From assembly GCF_900141825.1 (NCBI RefSeq), contig NZ_FQYQ01000011.1:26660-90659 (forward strand): 64,000 bases of DNA, written 5' to 3'. The notes under the pieces are model-generated. The model had not been told where the DNA came from, did not search any database, and saw nothing but the letters and a program-made list of their open reading frames with translations. Shown in pieces: positions 27,146-36,916 of this stretch. This DNA comes from Pseudobutyrivibrio xylanivorans DSM 14809. GTDB lineage: Bacteria > Bacillota > Clostridia > Lachnospirales > Lachnospiraceae. A program made the position numbers and the translations under genes. Within the stretch, counting starts at the first letter, position 1; every line of letters begins with the position of its first letter.

Positions 27146-27184
27146 AAAGGGGCGTTCACTTCACATCGGAACGGCCCCTTTTTA
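27144..27184. terminator. Bidirectional terminator between convergent genes
   Basis: AAAAAGGGGC and GCCCCTTTTT pair, with an inner GTTC/GAAC helix. A-rich on the left and T-rich on the right, it can stop both the plus-strand FliD-like gene and the minus-strand GH120 gene. Confidence 0.88.
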
Positions 27185-27204
27185 TTACTTTTATTTTATT
27201 GTTT

Positions 27205-29217
27205 TTATTCTATTGTTAGTTTGCTATAGAGCTGCCCCTTGGCAGCTTCTTTTGTTGCGAATGGTCCTGGAATCACATTTAAGCTGCGATGATTTCCAAG
27301 GTAATCACTATCGAATGTGATAGGCGTTCCGTCAGCATTTTCAAATCTCTGTTGAGGTTCAAATGCTTTTCCCAAAACATCTGAAGATATCATTCCAGCG
27401 CTGAAGTCGCCCAAAACTTCATAAATATTTGTATCAAGGAAATAGCTTCCATCCTTTTCCACAACATCTACATGCACCTTCTTTGAATCATCAACAAAGA
27501 AATTCTTCTCCTTTTTCCAGCTCTTTGCTCCTTCAAAATAAGCGTTTCCATCAATCCATACCGGAAGATGTGAGAAATGATATGGATCATGCTTCATCAT
27601 GTTAGGATGCTCTTCTTCCATATCAAACTGTGGCAACCATTCATCATACGTAGGATACTCGTCAAAACAATCTGTTCCTACCTTTCTGTTCTCCACATAC
27701 TTTTTATCTGGCTGTGAATCATTCAAAAGAACAAGGTCATCTGAAGGCCATTTTTGAATGAAAATATTATTGTAAATACGGTCGTCTCCGTGGAGTATAG
27801 TCATAAATCCCATAACCTCAGTTCTGTGAGGCATGTGATATGGTGTATATCTCCAGGTAGTGCCATCGCCAACCATGGTAAAAGCGCCAGCACAAAGGTT
27901 ATGAACCATAGCCACACCCTGGGTTGCAATACGAAGTGATACATCAGATAACAACACGTTGTTATCAATAAGTGTAGGTCCATGGCTGACTTCCACAAAT
28001 ATATCCTGGCAGGTCATGCCACCCTCAAGCTGCTCTGCAAATTCCGGACGTTGATTGTCATGTAGTAGATTCTGAGTGATTCGTGTGCCCTGAGCTTCCC
28101 AATCACACCAGATACCCATAGTACAATGATGTATATGATTTCTTCTCATAATAACATCAATTGCCGCATGCATTTTTATTCCAGCAATCTCAGCACCACC
28201 AAGCTCCATCATGTTATTAATGTGATGAATATGGTTGTCTTCAATTATAGAAAATACGCCGCCCATACGACCAATTATTCCACCCTGCTCACAATGGTGA
28301 ATATTGTTTCGACGTATGATGTGGCCACCAATTTTTTCTTTTAACCATCCATAATACTGACCGCGGCAGACAGAATCTCTTTCCATTTGAGTAGGACTCT
28401 TCACATGCTTTGTGGTATAGTAATTGCTATTTTCTGGATCAAAGTATCTTCCTACGCAAATTCCTGCACACTTACTTCCCCAAATCTCGCAATCTTCTAT
28501 TATCCAGCCCTTGCTCCAGTGAGGGCTTATCATACCATCCTGATAAGCAGCAGGTGGTGCCCATGTAGTTGCTGCCTTGTTAATATTAAAGCCGCTGACT
28601 GTAATGAAGCCTACGCCCTCCTCCTGAGGCATGAAGCACTCACGTCTCACTGTAATTTCTACATTTTCATTATTAGGATTTGCACCACCAAAATTAGCAT
28701 AGAATACTGTCTCATCTTTTTCATCGTCCTGTTTTGCAAACCATTTTTTCTTTGAGTTTTCAGGATCCCATGAGCACTCATAAACTTTTGCTTCCAGACA
28801 TTCCTCCACACTTAATGCCTCGTAAAGTGCCATGTCATTTAACCATACACAGCCTGTGTGCTTGTTTGGTGTAGCAAAATACCAGTCACCATATACTAAT
28901 GTGGTGTATGGATTATAACCGTTAAAGACACTATTCTTAACTGTTGCTGTCCATACATCACCCTTGTACTGAACCCATCCTGTCAATCTCTCAGCACCTG
29001 TAATAATAGCACCCAAAGGTTTTTCACTTTTATATACTATTCTATTATCTTCAGTGCCCGCATTTACAGGGTTTACATACTCTCTGTATGTTCCTGGTGC
29101 AACAATTACCTCATCACCAGGCTTTGCTATCTTAGCCGCCTCATTTATCCTGCGAAAAGGCAACTGCTTTGTTCCATTGCCATCGTGTTTTGCATTAGCA
29201 TCTACATAAATTATCAT
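27205..29217 (-). CDS. GH120 beta-xylosidase (right-handed beta-helix), cytoplasmic
   Basis: The 670-residue protein has no signal peptide. It starts VDANAKHDGNGT and carries the beta-helix coil motifs of GH120. WCDWEAQGTR (Asp372) and IFVEVSHGP (Glu409) correspond to the nucleophile and acid/base of the Thermoanaerobacterium xylosidase XylC as I recall them. The segments GWIIEDCEIW and AEIAGIKMHAAIDV are also shared. An extra loop (about 386-402) separates the two catalytic segments. It would split imported xylo-oligosaccharides to xylose inside the cell. It lies directly downstream of sugar ABC permeases, which supports that role. Family assignment is by remembered sequence pattern, not by a search. 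Confidence 0.85.
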   Translation of the reverse strand: MIIYVDANAKHDGNGTKQLPFRRINEAAKIAKPGDEVIVAPGTYREYVNPVNAGTEDNRIVYKSEKPLGAIITGAERLTGWVQYKGDVWTATVKNSVFNGYNPYTTLVYGDWYFATPNKHTGCVWLNDMALYEALSVEECLEAKVYECSWDPENSKKKWFAKQDDEKDETVFYANFGGANPNNENVEITVRRECFMPQEEGVGFITVSGFNINKAATTWAPPAAYQDGMISPHWSKGWIIEDCEIWGSKCAGICVGRYFDPENSNYYTTKHVKSPTQMERDSVCRGQYYGWLKEKIGGHIIRRNNIHHCEQGGIIGRMGGVFSIIEDNHIHHINNMMELGGAEIAGIKMHAAIDVIMRRNHIHHCTMGIWCDWEAQGTRITQNLLHDNQRPEFAEQLEGGMTCQDIFVEVSHGPTLIDNNVLLSDVSLRIATQGVAMVHNLCAGAFTMVGDGTTWRYTPYHMPHRTEVMGFMTILHGDDRIYNNIFIQKWPSDDLVLLNDSQPDKKYVENRKVGTDCFDEYPTYDEWLPQFDMEEEHPNMMKHDPYHFSHLPVWIDGNAYFEGAKSWKKEKNFFVDDSKKVHVDVVEKDGSYFLDTNIYEVLGDFSAGMISSDVLGKAFEPQQRFENADGTPITFDSDYLGNHRSLNVIPGPFATKEAAKGQLYSKLTIE

Positions 29218-29255
29218 AAAATTATTTCCCTCTTTCTTATAATGTCATTTATGAT

Positions 29256-30116
29256 CTAGCCCTTAACCGCACCTGCCATCATACCCTTTACAAGCTTGTC
29301 CTGGAAAACGATGAACAGGATTATCATAGGTAAAACTGAAAGTGTCAAAACAGCAAGTATGATTGGAATATCCAGCGCATGCTCGCCCTTGAACTGTCCT
29401 AAAGCAAGCGGCAATGTCTTGTGGGACGCTGTCTGAAGAAGTGTATTGGCAAAAGCAAATTCATTCCATGTAGCAACACCATTGTATATTGCCAATGTAG
29501 ATAGTCCCGGCTTTGAAAGAGGCAAAATAATACTGAAGAAATTACGGAAGCGGCCGCATCCATCAATCTCAGCCGACTCCTCCAACTCCTTAGGAATAGT
29601 CATCATAAATGCTGTCAAAATAAATACCGACATAGGCAACGCAAATGTAACATATGGTCCAATCAACGAGAATAAATTATCGTAAAGTCCCATATCTGTA
29701 GTCAATTTGAATACTGGAATAAGTGTAACGTGCATAGGTACTGACATCAGCGCCACAATACCAGCATAAATAATCCCACGAAAGCGGAACTTCATTCTAG
29801 CAAGTGGGTATGCTGCAAATGCTGAAATCAAAAGCATAAGCACCAGTGAAATCGCCACTACAATCACACTTCTAAAAAAGTATCCAAAGAATCCATGGGT
29901 TACAACTTCAACGTAGTTTAGAAAGTACCATGGATCAGGAAGATGAAAAACTCCCTGCTGAAGCATATCAAACTGTTTACGGAAGGAATTCAATACCATA
30001 AACACAAATGGTGTTAGTGTGAGAACCAACCAAAAACATGCCATTATGATTGCAATTGTCCATGCTATTACTGATTTTCTTTTTTCTTTTTTGTAATCAA
30101 CTGTCTTAGTCTGCAT
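29256..30116 (-). CDS. Sugar ABC transporter permease, MalG type
   Basis: The 286-residue protein has six predicted transmembrane helices and the EAA loop EESAEIDGCGRFRNFFSIILP (about 185-205), which docks the ATPase. Its C-terminus VKGMMAGAVKG is typical of CUT1 permeases. It pairs with the MalF-type permease one base upstream. No ATPase gene is in the locus, so a shared MsmX-like ATPase encoded elsewhere is expected. Confidence 0.93.
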   Translation of the reverse strand: MQTKTVDYKKEKRKSVIAWTIAIIMACFWLVLTLTPFVFMVLNSFRKQFDMLQQGVFHLPDPWYFLNYVEVVTHGFFGYFFRSVIVVAISLVLMLLISAFAAYPLARMKFRFRGIIYAGIVALMSVPMHVTLIPVFKLTTDMGLYDNLFSLIGPYVTFALPMSVFILTAFMMTIPKELEESAEIDGCGRFRNFFSIILPLSKPGLSTLAIYNGVATWNEFAFANTLLQTASHKTLPLALGQFKGEHALDIPIILAVLTLSVLPMIILFIVFQDKLVKGMMAGAVKG

Positions 30117-30117
30117 A

Positions 30118-31035
30118 TCAGTAATCCTCCTTAACTACGAATACCTTTTGGAATAATAGCGCAATGACTGTAATCAAAATAAACATTCCTGCAGCCACGC
30201 AAGAACCATAGCCCATATTAAACTGCTGGAATGACAGCTTATACATATAGGTTGCCATCAACTCTGTTGAATTGACAGGACCTCCCTGAGTTAAATTCCA
30301 AATCAAATCGAAGTACTTGAGTGAACCAATAAGCGACATTGTGCAAGCTGTCTTAAAGATAGGTCCAAGTAATGGTATTGCAATCAGTCTCACATACTGA
30401 CCTCTTGTAGCTCCATCGATAATTGCTGCCTCATAAATAGTGGTATCAATATTTCCGTAACCTGCCATAAAATAAACCATATAGAACGGTGTATACTGCC
30501 ATGCCATTACACCAATTACAGCAAATAGTGCATGTGGCGATCTTCCCAATAAATCTATGGTAACCTTTGTCCCCTTGATAATAGAGGCAAGGGAAGAAAA
30601 TATACCACCGTTAGTAGCCAGTGCATATGTAAACAAAAACGCTATCGCTACTGAGCTCATAAGATATGGTAAGAACCATATGATTTTGAATGCATTGAAC
30701 TTCTTACCACCTGCATCCAGGAAGGTTGCAAGCAACATTCCTATAGGAATCTGAAGCATGATGGAAAACACCATAATGATTATGTTATGCTCGAAAGCAT
30801 CCCAAAAATTCTTATCATGTATCAGCGTTTTCCAATTTTCCAATCCTACAAAGGTACGTGCTGATGAAATTCCGTTCCATTTATAGGCACTAATAACGAA
30901 AGTATCAATAATTGGATAAATAAAATAGATTGCGATTAACAAAAATGCAGGAAGAAGGAAAACGCCTGCCGCCACTGCAGTCTTCTTTCTCTTCACATTT
31001 GCAAGACTAGTATTACTCTCATTTTTCAAAGCCAT
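30118..31035 (-). CDS. Sugar ABC transporter permease, MalF type
   Basis: The 305-residue protein has six transmembrane helices and the EAA loop YEAAIIDGATRGQYVRLIAIP (about 207-227). It forms a heterodimer with the MalG-type partner that follows. Given the neighbouring GH120 enzyme the substrate is probably xylo-oligosaccharide. A terminator-like hairpin lies between this gene and the substrate-binding protein gene upstream, so it should be expressed less than the binding protein. Confidence 0.93.
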   Translation of the reverse strand: MALKNESNTSLANVKRKKTAVAAGVFLLPAFLLIAIYFIYPIIDTFVISAYKWNGISSARTFVGLENWKTLIHDKNFWDAFEHNIIIMVFSIMLQIPIGMLLATFLDAGGKKFNAFKIIWFLPYLMSSVAIAFLFTYALATNGGIFSSLASIIKGTKVTIDLLGRSPHALFAVIGVMAWQYTPFYMVYFMAGYGNIDTTIYEAAIIDGATRGQYVRLIAIPLLGPIFKTACTMSLIGSLKYFDLIWNLTQGGPVNSTELMATYMYKLSFQQFNMGYGSCVAAGMFILITVIALLFQKVFVVKEDY

Positions 31036-31049
31036 ATCCTCCTGTATCT

Positions 31050-31083
31050 AAAAACTGTCTGCCAACTTATGGCTGGCAGACAG
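31050..31083 (-). terminator. Internal terminator/attenuator between binding protein and permeases
   Basis: CTGTCTGCCA and TGGCAGACAG pair, followed on the minus strand by TTTTTAG. Partial read-through would give excess binding protein over permease, as is usual in such operons. Confidence 0.85.
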
Positions 31084-31123
31084 TCATTCTCATGCCTGTT
31101 TATGTGGCAAGGCATTTTCATTT

Positions 31124-32518
31124 CTATTGTTCTTCAATAGCTGCTTTCATTGCTGCATCCTGGTCTGCTCCTATTTCAGCGCCATTCTTTTCAAGTCCAA
31201 ATAGAGCTGACATGCTGTTCTTGTGTACTTCAGTAACTGAAGCTGGAAGATACTGATCATACCAAAGCTGAACATTTGATGCCTGGAAGAATACATCTGT
31301 GATTATCTTCATGTTAGGATCTGTAACCTGATTCTCAAATCCTTTGATTGAAGGAGTCTGGAAGCTATCCATCTGCATCTGATTGTATGTATCATCGTTG
31401 TAATACTGTGTAGCAAGAACATACATTGCCTCAAGCTTAGCCTGATCACCCTTGCTGTTGAAGTTGAAGCAGTTACCAATAGCTGTACCAATTTCTACAT
31501 CCTGTGGAACGCCCTTAGCCTTAGCTTCTGAATCTTCTGGGAAGCGGAATACACCGATATTTTCCTGATACCACTCTGCATTATCAGATGACATGCTTCC
31601 TGCCATCCATGAACCATGTAACATCATTGCGCAGCTGCCATCATAAAGTAACTGTTTGTCCTGTCCATCATCTGGAGAAAGTGAGTTAACACCATCTGGG
31701 AAATATCCCTTCTTTACCCAATCCTGAATCTTATCACTTGCAAAAAGGAATGCCTCTGAACCAAATGAACCTTCCTGTGTATAAGCAGCATCAAACTCAT
31801 CATTTCCAGAATGACGTGCTACAAGGTACATATAGTACATAGAGCCTGTCCACTTTGCTGAGTTTGCTAAAGCAAATGGAGTAATACCATTTTCTTTAAG
31901 CTTTGCACATACATCCTCAAGCTCATCTATAGTTTCTGGAACCTCAAGACCTAAGTCCTTAAAGATTGTCTTGTTATAGAAAATATCGCAACCTGAAAGG
32001 CTTCCGAATGGAATTCCAAGAATCTTATCTTTGTACGATCCCTGTGCAATAGCTGCATCAATAAAATCAGGATGATCATATTTGTTGTATAAATCTGTGA
32101 TATCATCTGCAAAGCCTGACTTATAATACTCAGCCATTGGACCACCGCCCCATGATACGTACATATCAGGACACTGACCGGAACTCATGGCAACAACAAG
32201 CTGCTGCTTATAGTTATCATTCTGCTGATGAACCTGCTCAACATGAATATTTGGATAATCCTTCATAAAGCGCGCAACTGCAGCTTCCTGTGTAGGTCTG
32301 CCTGGCTCTTCTGTAGCAATATCCCACAATGTAATTGTCATCTCTTCTGTTGTAAGTTCTGGAAGATTCTTTCCATCTGTCTGCTTTCCTGTAGTGGATT
32401 CATCTGGACCTGTAGCAGGTACCTCTGCTGAATCAATTGAGGCACTGCTTCCACAACCAACAAGTGTTGTAACAGTTAATACTGCTACAGATAAAACTGC
32501 CAAGATTCTGTTTTTCAT
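31124..32518 (-). CDS. Extracellular sugar-binding lipoprotein of ABC transporter
   Basis: A 464-residue protein with a lipoprotein signal ending LVGCGSS (Cys22). The mature part is a family-1 solute-binding protein: EMTITLWDIATEEPGRP, QVHQQNDNYKQQLVVAMSSGQCPDMYV (split by variable loops), and TPFALANSAKW. It would capture xylo-oligosaccharides for the two permeases downstream. The promoter region 32519-32831 is shared with the divergent AraC regulator. Ligand assignment is inferred from the GH120 gene. Confidence 0.92.
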   Translation of the reverse strand: MKNRILAVLSVAVLTVTTLVGCGSSASIDSAEVPATGPDESTTGKQTDGKNLPELTTEEMTITLWDIATEEPGRPTQEAAVARFMKDYPNIHVEQVHQQNDNYKQQLVVAMSSGQCPDMYVSWGGGPMAEYYKSGFADDITDLYNKYDHPDFIDAAIAQGSYKDKILGIPFGSLSGCDIFYNKTIFKDLGLEVPETIDELEDVCAKLKENGITPFALANSAKWTGSMYYMYLVARHSGNDEFDAAYTQEGSFGSEAFLFASDKIQDWVKKGYFPDGVNSLSPDDGQDKQLLYDGSCAMMLHGSWMAGSMSSDNAEWYQENIGVFRFPEDSEAKAKGVPQDVEIGTAIGNCFNFNSKGDQAKLEAMYVLATQYYNDDTYNQMQMDSFQTPSIKGFENQVTDPNMKIITDVFFQASNVQLWYDQYLPASVTEVHKNSMSALFGLEKNGAEIGADQDAAMKAAIEEQ

Positions 32519-32831
32519 ACAATACCCTCCTCCTTCGACTATAAGTTGTACGTTTTCTGACAGTATTCACGTTCCTGAAACATTGATATGTTTCTCTTAA
32601 ATATAAATGTATAATGATTATTGCTTTTCCGCCAATAAATAATTGCTACTTACCCTACAAAAATTGCTATTATTGACTAACTATTCTTCTAATGTTCATA
32701 TATTTTACACACTTCTTCGTCATAATGCTGTCAATTTGTGTTGTTTAACCACTCTATTATGTTATAATGTCTATAATTATCAGGCGAGAATATAGCAATT
32801 TTCGTCATTTATTAAGGGAGAGTTTTTACAT
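32519..32831. promoter_or_regulatory. Divergent control region of xylo-oligosaccharide locus
   Basis: No gene fits here. For the AraC gene, TTGTTT (32741-32746), 16 bases and TATAAT (32763-32768) form a likely promoter. Two copies of TAGCAATTTTYGT lie in opposite orientation: minus strand at 32669-32657 (TAGCAATTTTTGT) and plus strand at 32793-32805 (TAGCAATTTTCGT). A shorter TAGCAATT lies on the minus strand at 32648-32641. One copy is placed upstream of the transporter operon and the other just after the araC -10 box. These are plausible AraC binding sites for activating the operon and repressing its own gene (inference). Confidence 0.65.
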
Positions 32832-33818
32832 ATGAGAAGTGATTTAGTATTAGCGGCTAGCGCAAAGGAATTGGTACAGCACAAAATAAATACCAATCTA
32901 CGAATGTTTATAAATCGCTTGCATGCAGATTTTCCGCCTCACTGGCATACAGACATAGAAATCATATGGCCAAAGGATGCTCCATACAAAGTAGTTTGTT
33001 CTTCGCAAACCTATAATGTGGATATAGATGATATTCTACTAATCTGTCCTGCTGTGCTTCACGAGATATTTTCGCCGACTCCTGGCTCCAGAGTATATAT
33101 CCAGGCTGATTTTTCTGGAATTAATTCCCTTAAAGAAATTGAGAAAGCCTTCAATCTGATGGCACCTGCTATTCACATAAAGAAAAGCACCTGCCCTACA
33201 GAAATATATGACCAGGTATGTAAATATTTAGAAATGATTATGGAGCTCTATTTCGGTAAAGATCCATCAATTTATACAACTGATAACGAAGAGGATGACA
33301 GCGTTATCGCATATACGGAACTAGATCCATATGATGAGTTGGAGATTTACTCCATACTGTTGAAATTAATCTCCTTCTGTGCCAAAAACATTAACCTTTT
33401 TAAGGAGACAGATTACGTATCCAACACCACATATAAGAACGCTATCTCCCTCAGTAATGTTTGCACTTATATTTCTGAACACTTCACAGAGAACCTGACT
33501 CTTGAAAGTGTCTCTACATATGCAGGCTTTAGCAAATATCATTTTGAACGAATATTTACTGATTATACAGGGACCACCTTTTATCAATACCTGCAACAAA
33601 TACGGGTAAATTATGCCCAAACTCTTCTGTCAAACCCTGAGCTGTCAATTACAGATATATCCTTCCAATCTGGCTTTGCCAGCAGTACTGCATTTACCCG
33701 TGCCTTCAAAAAAAGCACTGGTTACACACCTTCTCAGTTCAGAATGTTTAACGAAACCCAGCATCCACTACCAATTAATTTTTACGAGCAGGGAAAAGGG
33801 TATCTAGAATCTCATTAA
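32832..33818 (+). CDS. AraC-family transcriptional regulator
   Basis: The 328-residue protein has an N-terminal cupin-like sensing domain (HWHTDIEIIW near 37-46 matches the AraC-type pocket) and a C-terminal double helix-turn-helix (about 210-315). That region has SVSTYAGFSKYHFERIFTDYTG and ITDISFQSGFASSTAFTRAFKK, the standard AraC signature. It diverges from the sugar ABC operon and is the obvious regulator. Its 3' end overlaps the convergent glycosyltransferase gene by 44 bases. Confidence 0.93.
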   Translation: MRSDLVLAASAKELVQHKINTNLRMFINRLHADFPPHWHTDIEIIWPKDAPYKVVCSSQTYNVDIDDILLICPAVLHEIFSPTPGSRVYIQADFSGINSLKEIEKAFNLMAPAIHIKKSTCPTEIYDQVCKYLEMIMELYFGKDPSIYTTDNEEDDSVIAYTELDPYDELEIYSILLKLISFCAKNINLFKETDYVSNTTYKNAISLSNVCTYISEHFTENLTLESVSTYAGFSKYHFERIFTDYTGTTFYQYLQQIRVNYAQTLLSNPELSITDISFQSGFASSTAFTRAFKKSTGYTPSQFRMFNETQHPLPINFYEQGKGYLESH

Positions 33819-34947
33819 TTCTTGCTTCGTAAGAGCAGTGCGCCTTAACATACTCATATCCAGCTCGGGCAATCTGCTCTCTTTCAGCATCATGGCACAG
33901 GTAGTAATCCACTTTTTCAAAAAGGTCTCTTTGATTGTAGTACCATACCATGTGCTTCTCGTTTTCAAAAAACATAGGAAGTTCTGCCTGAAAGTTTGTA
34001 ATGCAGAAACCTCCTGCCCCCAGAATATCGTATACACGAAGTGGAACTCCACTTTTGATGTTTGGAATTGTCATATTCAGGTTGATTTTGGATTCACGAA
34101 ATACCTTAGGCATTTCCTCCCAATAGTCCACGCTTCCCCTGTAGTTTACTCTTATTAAATCATGTACATTGGAATTAGTGTAGATGCTTACATCATGGTG
34201 CTTTGATAATTCTATTAATATACTTCTTCGCTGCTTTTCAGCAATCTTAAATCCAAGGGTCGTCACAGAAAAAATCAAATTCAAATCTGACAGAGAATCC
34301 TCAGACTTTTCAAGCTCGAAATACTGCTGCAACTCCATGAGAATTTCAGGCGTAAGCATTCTGTCTATGATGTTGATTCCCTGCAAATCCTTCTGTGCTT
34401 CCATGGTTGCTTCAAAGTATCCCCTAAGGTAATCCGGCAACGTAAACTCCATTTTATCGTAGGAATTTTTCTCATAGAGAGAGCCCACAAAGCTTATCTC
34501 ATTTTTGTATAAATCAAGGCCTGTAGCATTTGTAAAAAGATAATCCAAGCGCTGCGTATCCACAGCCAGCGGAAGGTGATAGATATGGTCTGCCCCCATT
34601 CCTTTGAACTCTTCAACATTAGTTAAATCGAATAAAAAGATTCGGTTAACATCATTGAAAACAGATTTATGGTACATGGAAATCAGCGGATTATCGCAGC
34701 TCCAGCATACATAAAGTAAACCCAGTTCCTGACACACATTGGATATCAGTGGAAAGTAATTTACTGTGAAGAAAAATTCATATACGTCTTTACGAATTAT
34801 GCCTTTTAGCTTTTCTGCAAACTCTTCATCCACATCATAATTGAGGAGGTCCTGATAGACCTCCTCCACTTCATACCCAAACTTTATGAAGGTATACTTT
34901 ATATCTTTGTAGTTATACGCCTTCCAGCGGTACATTAAAATTTTCAT
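33775..34947 (-). CDS. CgeB-like glycosyltransferase (DUF3880 type)
   Basis: About 390 residues, from the ATG at 34947 (MKILMYRWKAYN). A GTG twelve bases upstream extends the frame but has no better ribosome site. The C-terminal region contains SKINLNMTIPNIKSGVPLRVYDILGAGGFCITN, typical of the GT-B 'glycosyl transferase 1-like' domain of CgeB proteins. The gene follows the GT2-type gene after 37 bases, downstream of flagellin, so flagellin modification is likely (inference). Its 3' end overlaps the araC gene on the other strand by 44 bases. Confidence 0.8.
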   Translation of the reverse strand: MKILMYRWKAYNYKDIKYTFIKFGYEVEEVYQDLLNYDVDEEFAEKLKGIIRKDVYEFFFTVNYFPLISNVCQELGLLYVCWSCDNPLISMYHKSVFNDVNRIFLFDLTNVEEFKGMGADHIYHLPLAVDTQRLDYLFTNATGLDLYKNEISFVGSLYEKNSYDKMEFTLPDYLRGYFEATMEAQKDLQGINIIDRMLTPEILMELQQYFELEKSEDSLSDLNLIFSVTTLGFKIAEKQRRSILIELSKHHDVSIYTNSNVHDLIRVNYRGSVDYWEEMPKVFRESKINLNMTIPNIKSGVPLRVYDILGAGGFCITNFQAELPMFFENEKHMVWYYNQRDLFEKVDYYLCHDAEREQIARAGYEYVKAHCSYEARINEILDTLFPARKN

Positions 34948-34984
34948 ACTTTGCGCCACCAGTTACACTAACAAGCATAATGAT

Positions 34985-36850
34985 TTATACGTGAAGCGTT
35001 TCTACTCCATATGTATTCTTAATCGCCATGATAAGCTCTTGGTACGTTGCGACGGCCTCGTCCACCTGCCCTGCTTCATCCAGCTCTGCAATCTGGCGAA
35101 GGATAGCATCTTCAAGGTTGTACATTTCCTGGAATTTGACTGGATCTTTGGCTCGCAATGCATCTAGCATCTGCTTTCTACCGTACATGTCCGCAAGCTC
35201 ACCTATTGCTGCGTTCATAATTGGTCGTCTTCCAATCATATCCTTAATGTATGATAATGCCTTTGGAATGTCCGTACCTTCACACTCGATGAAATCGTTT
35301 ATATCACATGCCAGCTTGGTTTCCTGTGCCAATGTGAATGAAGGATTTTCTGATGGAAACATTAAATCGTGCACCTTTTGCCACTTTACAGCCAGCTGTG
35401 CATATGCTTCCAAAATATCTGTAAGCTGTTTGAAGTTATCCCAGTTTTCTATGCATGATATCTGATACTCCAGGATTCTTACATCCATGTAAAGGTTCAT
35501 TTCCTTCTCACCTTCTGTTGTCTTGAAGGCATTCTTTATGTTCTGCAGTCCTTCCTCATCAAATTCTCTTGTAGCCTCATCAATCAACTTTTCAAGTAGA
35601 TTTCTGAAGCCTTCGCTGGAGAAGAATTTATTCAAAACATCTCTGATTTCTTTTTTATATCCAACCTTAGCTGCCTCTGCTATAAGAGTCATGACAAAGC
35701 CACGATTAAGTCTGACCACCTTTGCATTCCATGAGATTCTTCTGTAATAATGAACCATAGGGCCATAGTCGCCTTTTCTCAGGCCACAGGTCATAGCATA
35801 GCAGTACATCAGGTTCATATTTGTCTCATTGAAGGTATCGTTGGAGAAAATACCGCCCTGAATAAACATAAGTCCTCGGTCATTGCCCACCTTCTCATAT
35901 ACGTCAAAGTAATATTTAATCTCCGCCTCACACTTATCGTTCTCATCTCTGATGAAATATATTTTCGATGCATAGAATGCAATCTTCGCCATAGGAAGCG
36001 GATACAGGTTCTTCTTCTCCTGGACTTCCTTATAGAATGCCAACAGCTCATCCAGCATTTCAAGCCTAGCCATAGCAATAACAATGCCACAAGCAAAACT
36101 ACCGCGGTATTTCTTATCTACCTCATCTGCCGAATCGGCTATCTTGTTATAGGTTTCCGTACAAAGATCTAAAAGCTCTTTGTTATATTTGATAGCCTTA
36201 TACTCCTGTGCCAGCTGATATGGCCAGCGCAGCTCCTTTGGCTCCTCCTCCATCATCTCAATCAATAGCGGTATATTTCTGAGAGAATGTTTTACATTCT
36301 CCTCCTCAGACTCATACACGTATCCAAAATGCCCAGCTCTGGCGTCCATAAACATTGTGTTTCCACAGCCTGGATATATATACTCATGGATTTTTCCTTT
36401 GAAGCATACGTCAGGATCCACGCGGCACATTCTCATAACCTCGATGTCCTCGTACTCCTTACCTTCAAAATCCAGATAGTTTCTCTGGAAATACCCTCCC
36501 ACGTTATAGGAGGTACATCTAGGGTCCTGGAAAAATTCGATGATATACTTTGTATCAAGGAACCACTCGTCATCATCTATATACAAGAACATCTTTCCAT
36601 TGGCCTGGTCCAACTGGAAATTTCTGGCTGCTGCAAAATCCTTTACCCATGTAAATTCAAAGATTTCATCAGCATATTTTTCAATAATCTTCCTTGTTTC
36701 CTTTGAGCATCCAGTATCAACAACCTGAATCTCTGAGTCGATAGCCTCACGAATAGGCATCAAAGATTTAAGGCAGCGCTCTGTTGTATCAGGTCTGCCA
36801 CAGCATAATAAAGAAATTGTAAGTAATTTGGTTTTAGGCTTGTTGTTCAT
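34985..36850 (-). CDS. GT2 glycosyltransferase with TPR-like C-terminal region
   Basis: I start the gene at the ATG at 36850 (MNNKPKTKLLTISLLCCGRP), which has GAGGTGG upstream. The longer frame from 36913 would translate an intergenic hairpin. The 621-residue product has a GT-A domain (about 8-240) with LFLYIDDDEWF-type metal site (FLYIDDDEWFL), VVDTGCSKETRKI, and a C-terminal 380-residue helical region resembling tetratricopeptide repeats. This plan matches family-2 enzymes that modify proteins, such as SunS-type or flagellin glycosyltransferases. The position two genes downstream of flagellin fits O-glycosylation of flagellin (inference). Confidence 0.83.
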   Translation of the reverse strand: MNNKPKTKLLTISLLCCGRPDTTERCLKSLMPIREAIDSEIQVVDTGCSKETRKIIEKYADEIFEFTWVKDFAAARNFQLDQANGKMFLYIDDDEWFLDTKYIIEFFQDPRCTSYNVGGYFQRNYLDFEGKEYEDIEVMRMCRVDPDVCFKGKIHEYIYPGCGNTMFMDARAGHFGYVYESEEENVKHSLRNIPLLIEMMEEEPKELRWPYQLAQEYKAIKYNKELLDLCTETYNKIADSADEVDKKYRGSFACGIVIAMARLEMLDELLAFYKEVQEKKNLYPLPMAKIAFYASKIYFIRDENDKCEAEIKYYFDVYEKVGNDRGLMFIQGGIFSNDTFNETNMNLMYCYAMTCGLRKGDYGPMVHYYRRISWNAKVVRLNRGFVMTLIAEAAKVGYKKEIRDVLNKFFSSEGFRNLLEKLIDEATREFDEEGLQNIKNAFKTTEGEKEMNLYMDVRILEYQISCIENWDNFKQLTDILEAYAQLAVKWQKVHDLMFPSENPSFTLAQETKLACDINDFIECEGTDIPKALSYIKDMIGRRPIMNAAIGELADMYGRKQMLDALRAKDPVKFQEMYNLEDAILRQIAELDEAGQVDEAVATYQELIMAIKNTYGVETLHV

Positions 36851-36880
36851 TTTTTCCACCTCATCACCCTTAAAGTGATA

Positions 36881-36904
36881 AAGGCTCGTCTTGTGACGAG
36901 CCTT
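36881..36904 (-). terminator. Hairpin between the 165-residue gene and the GT2 gene
   Basis: AAGGCTCGTC and GACGAGCCTT form a perfect ten-pair stem around ACAA on the minus strand. The following TTTATCACTTT is only weakly T-rich, so it may attenuate rather than end transcription. It lies inside the longest frame of the GT2 gene, which argues for the later start at 36850. Confidence 0.6.
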
Positions 36905-36916
36905 ACTGTTCATTTA

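Noticed and set aside
27135..27320. A 61-codon plus-strand frame after the FliD-like gene
   Set aside because: It starts inside that gene, crosses the bidirectional terminator and then runs antisense to GH120.
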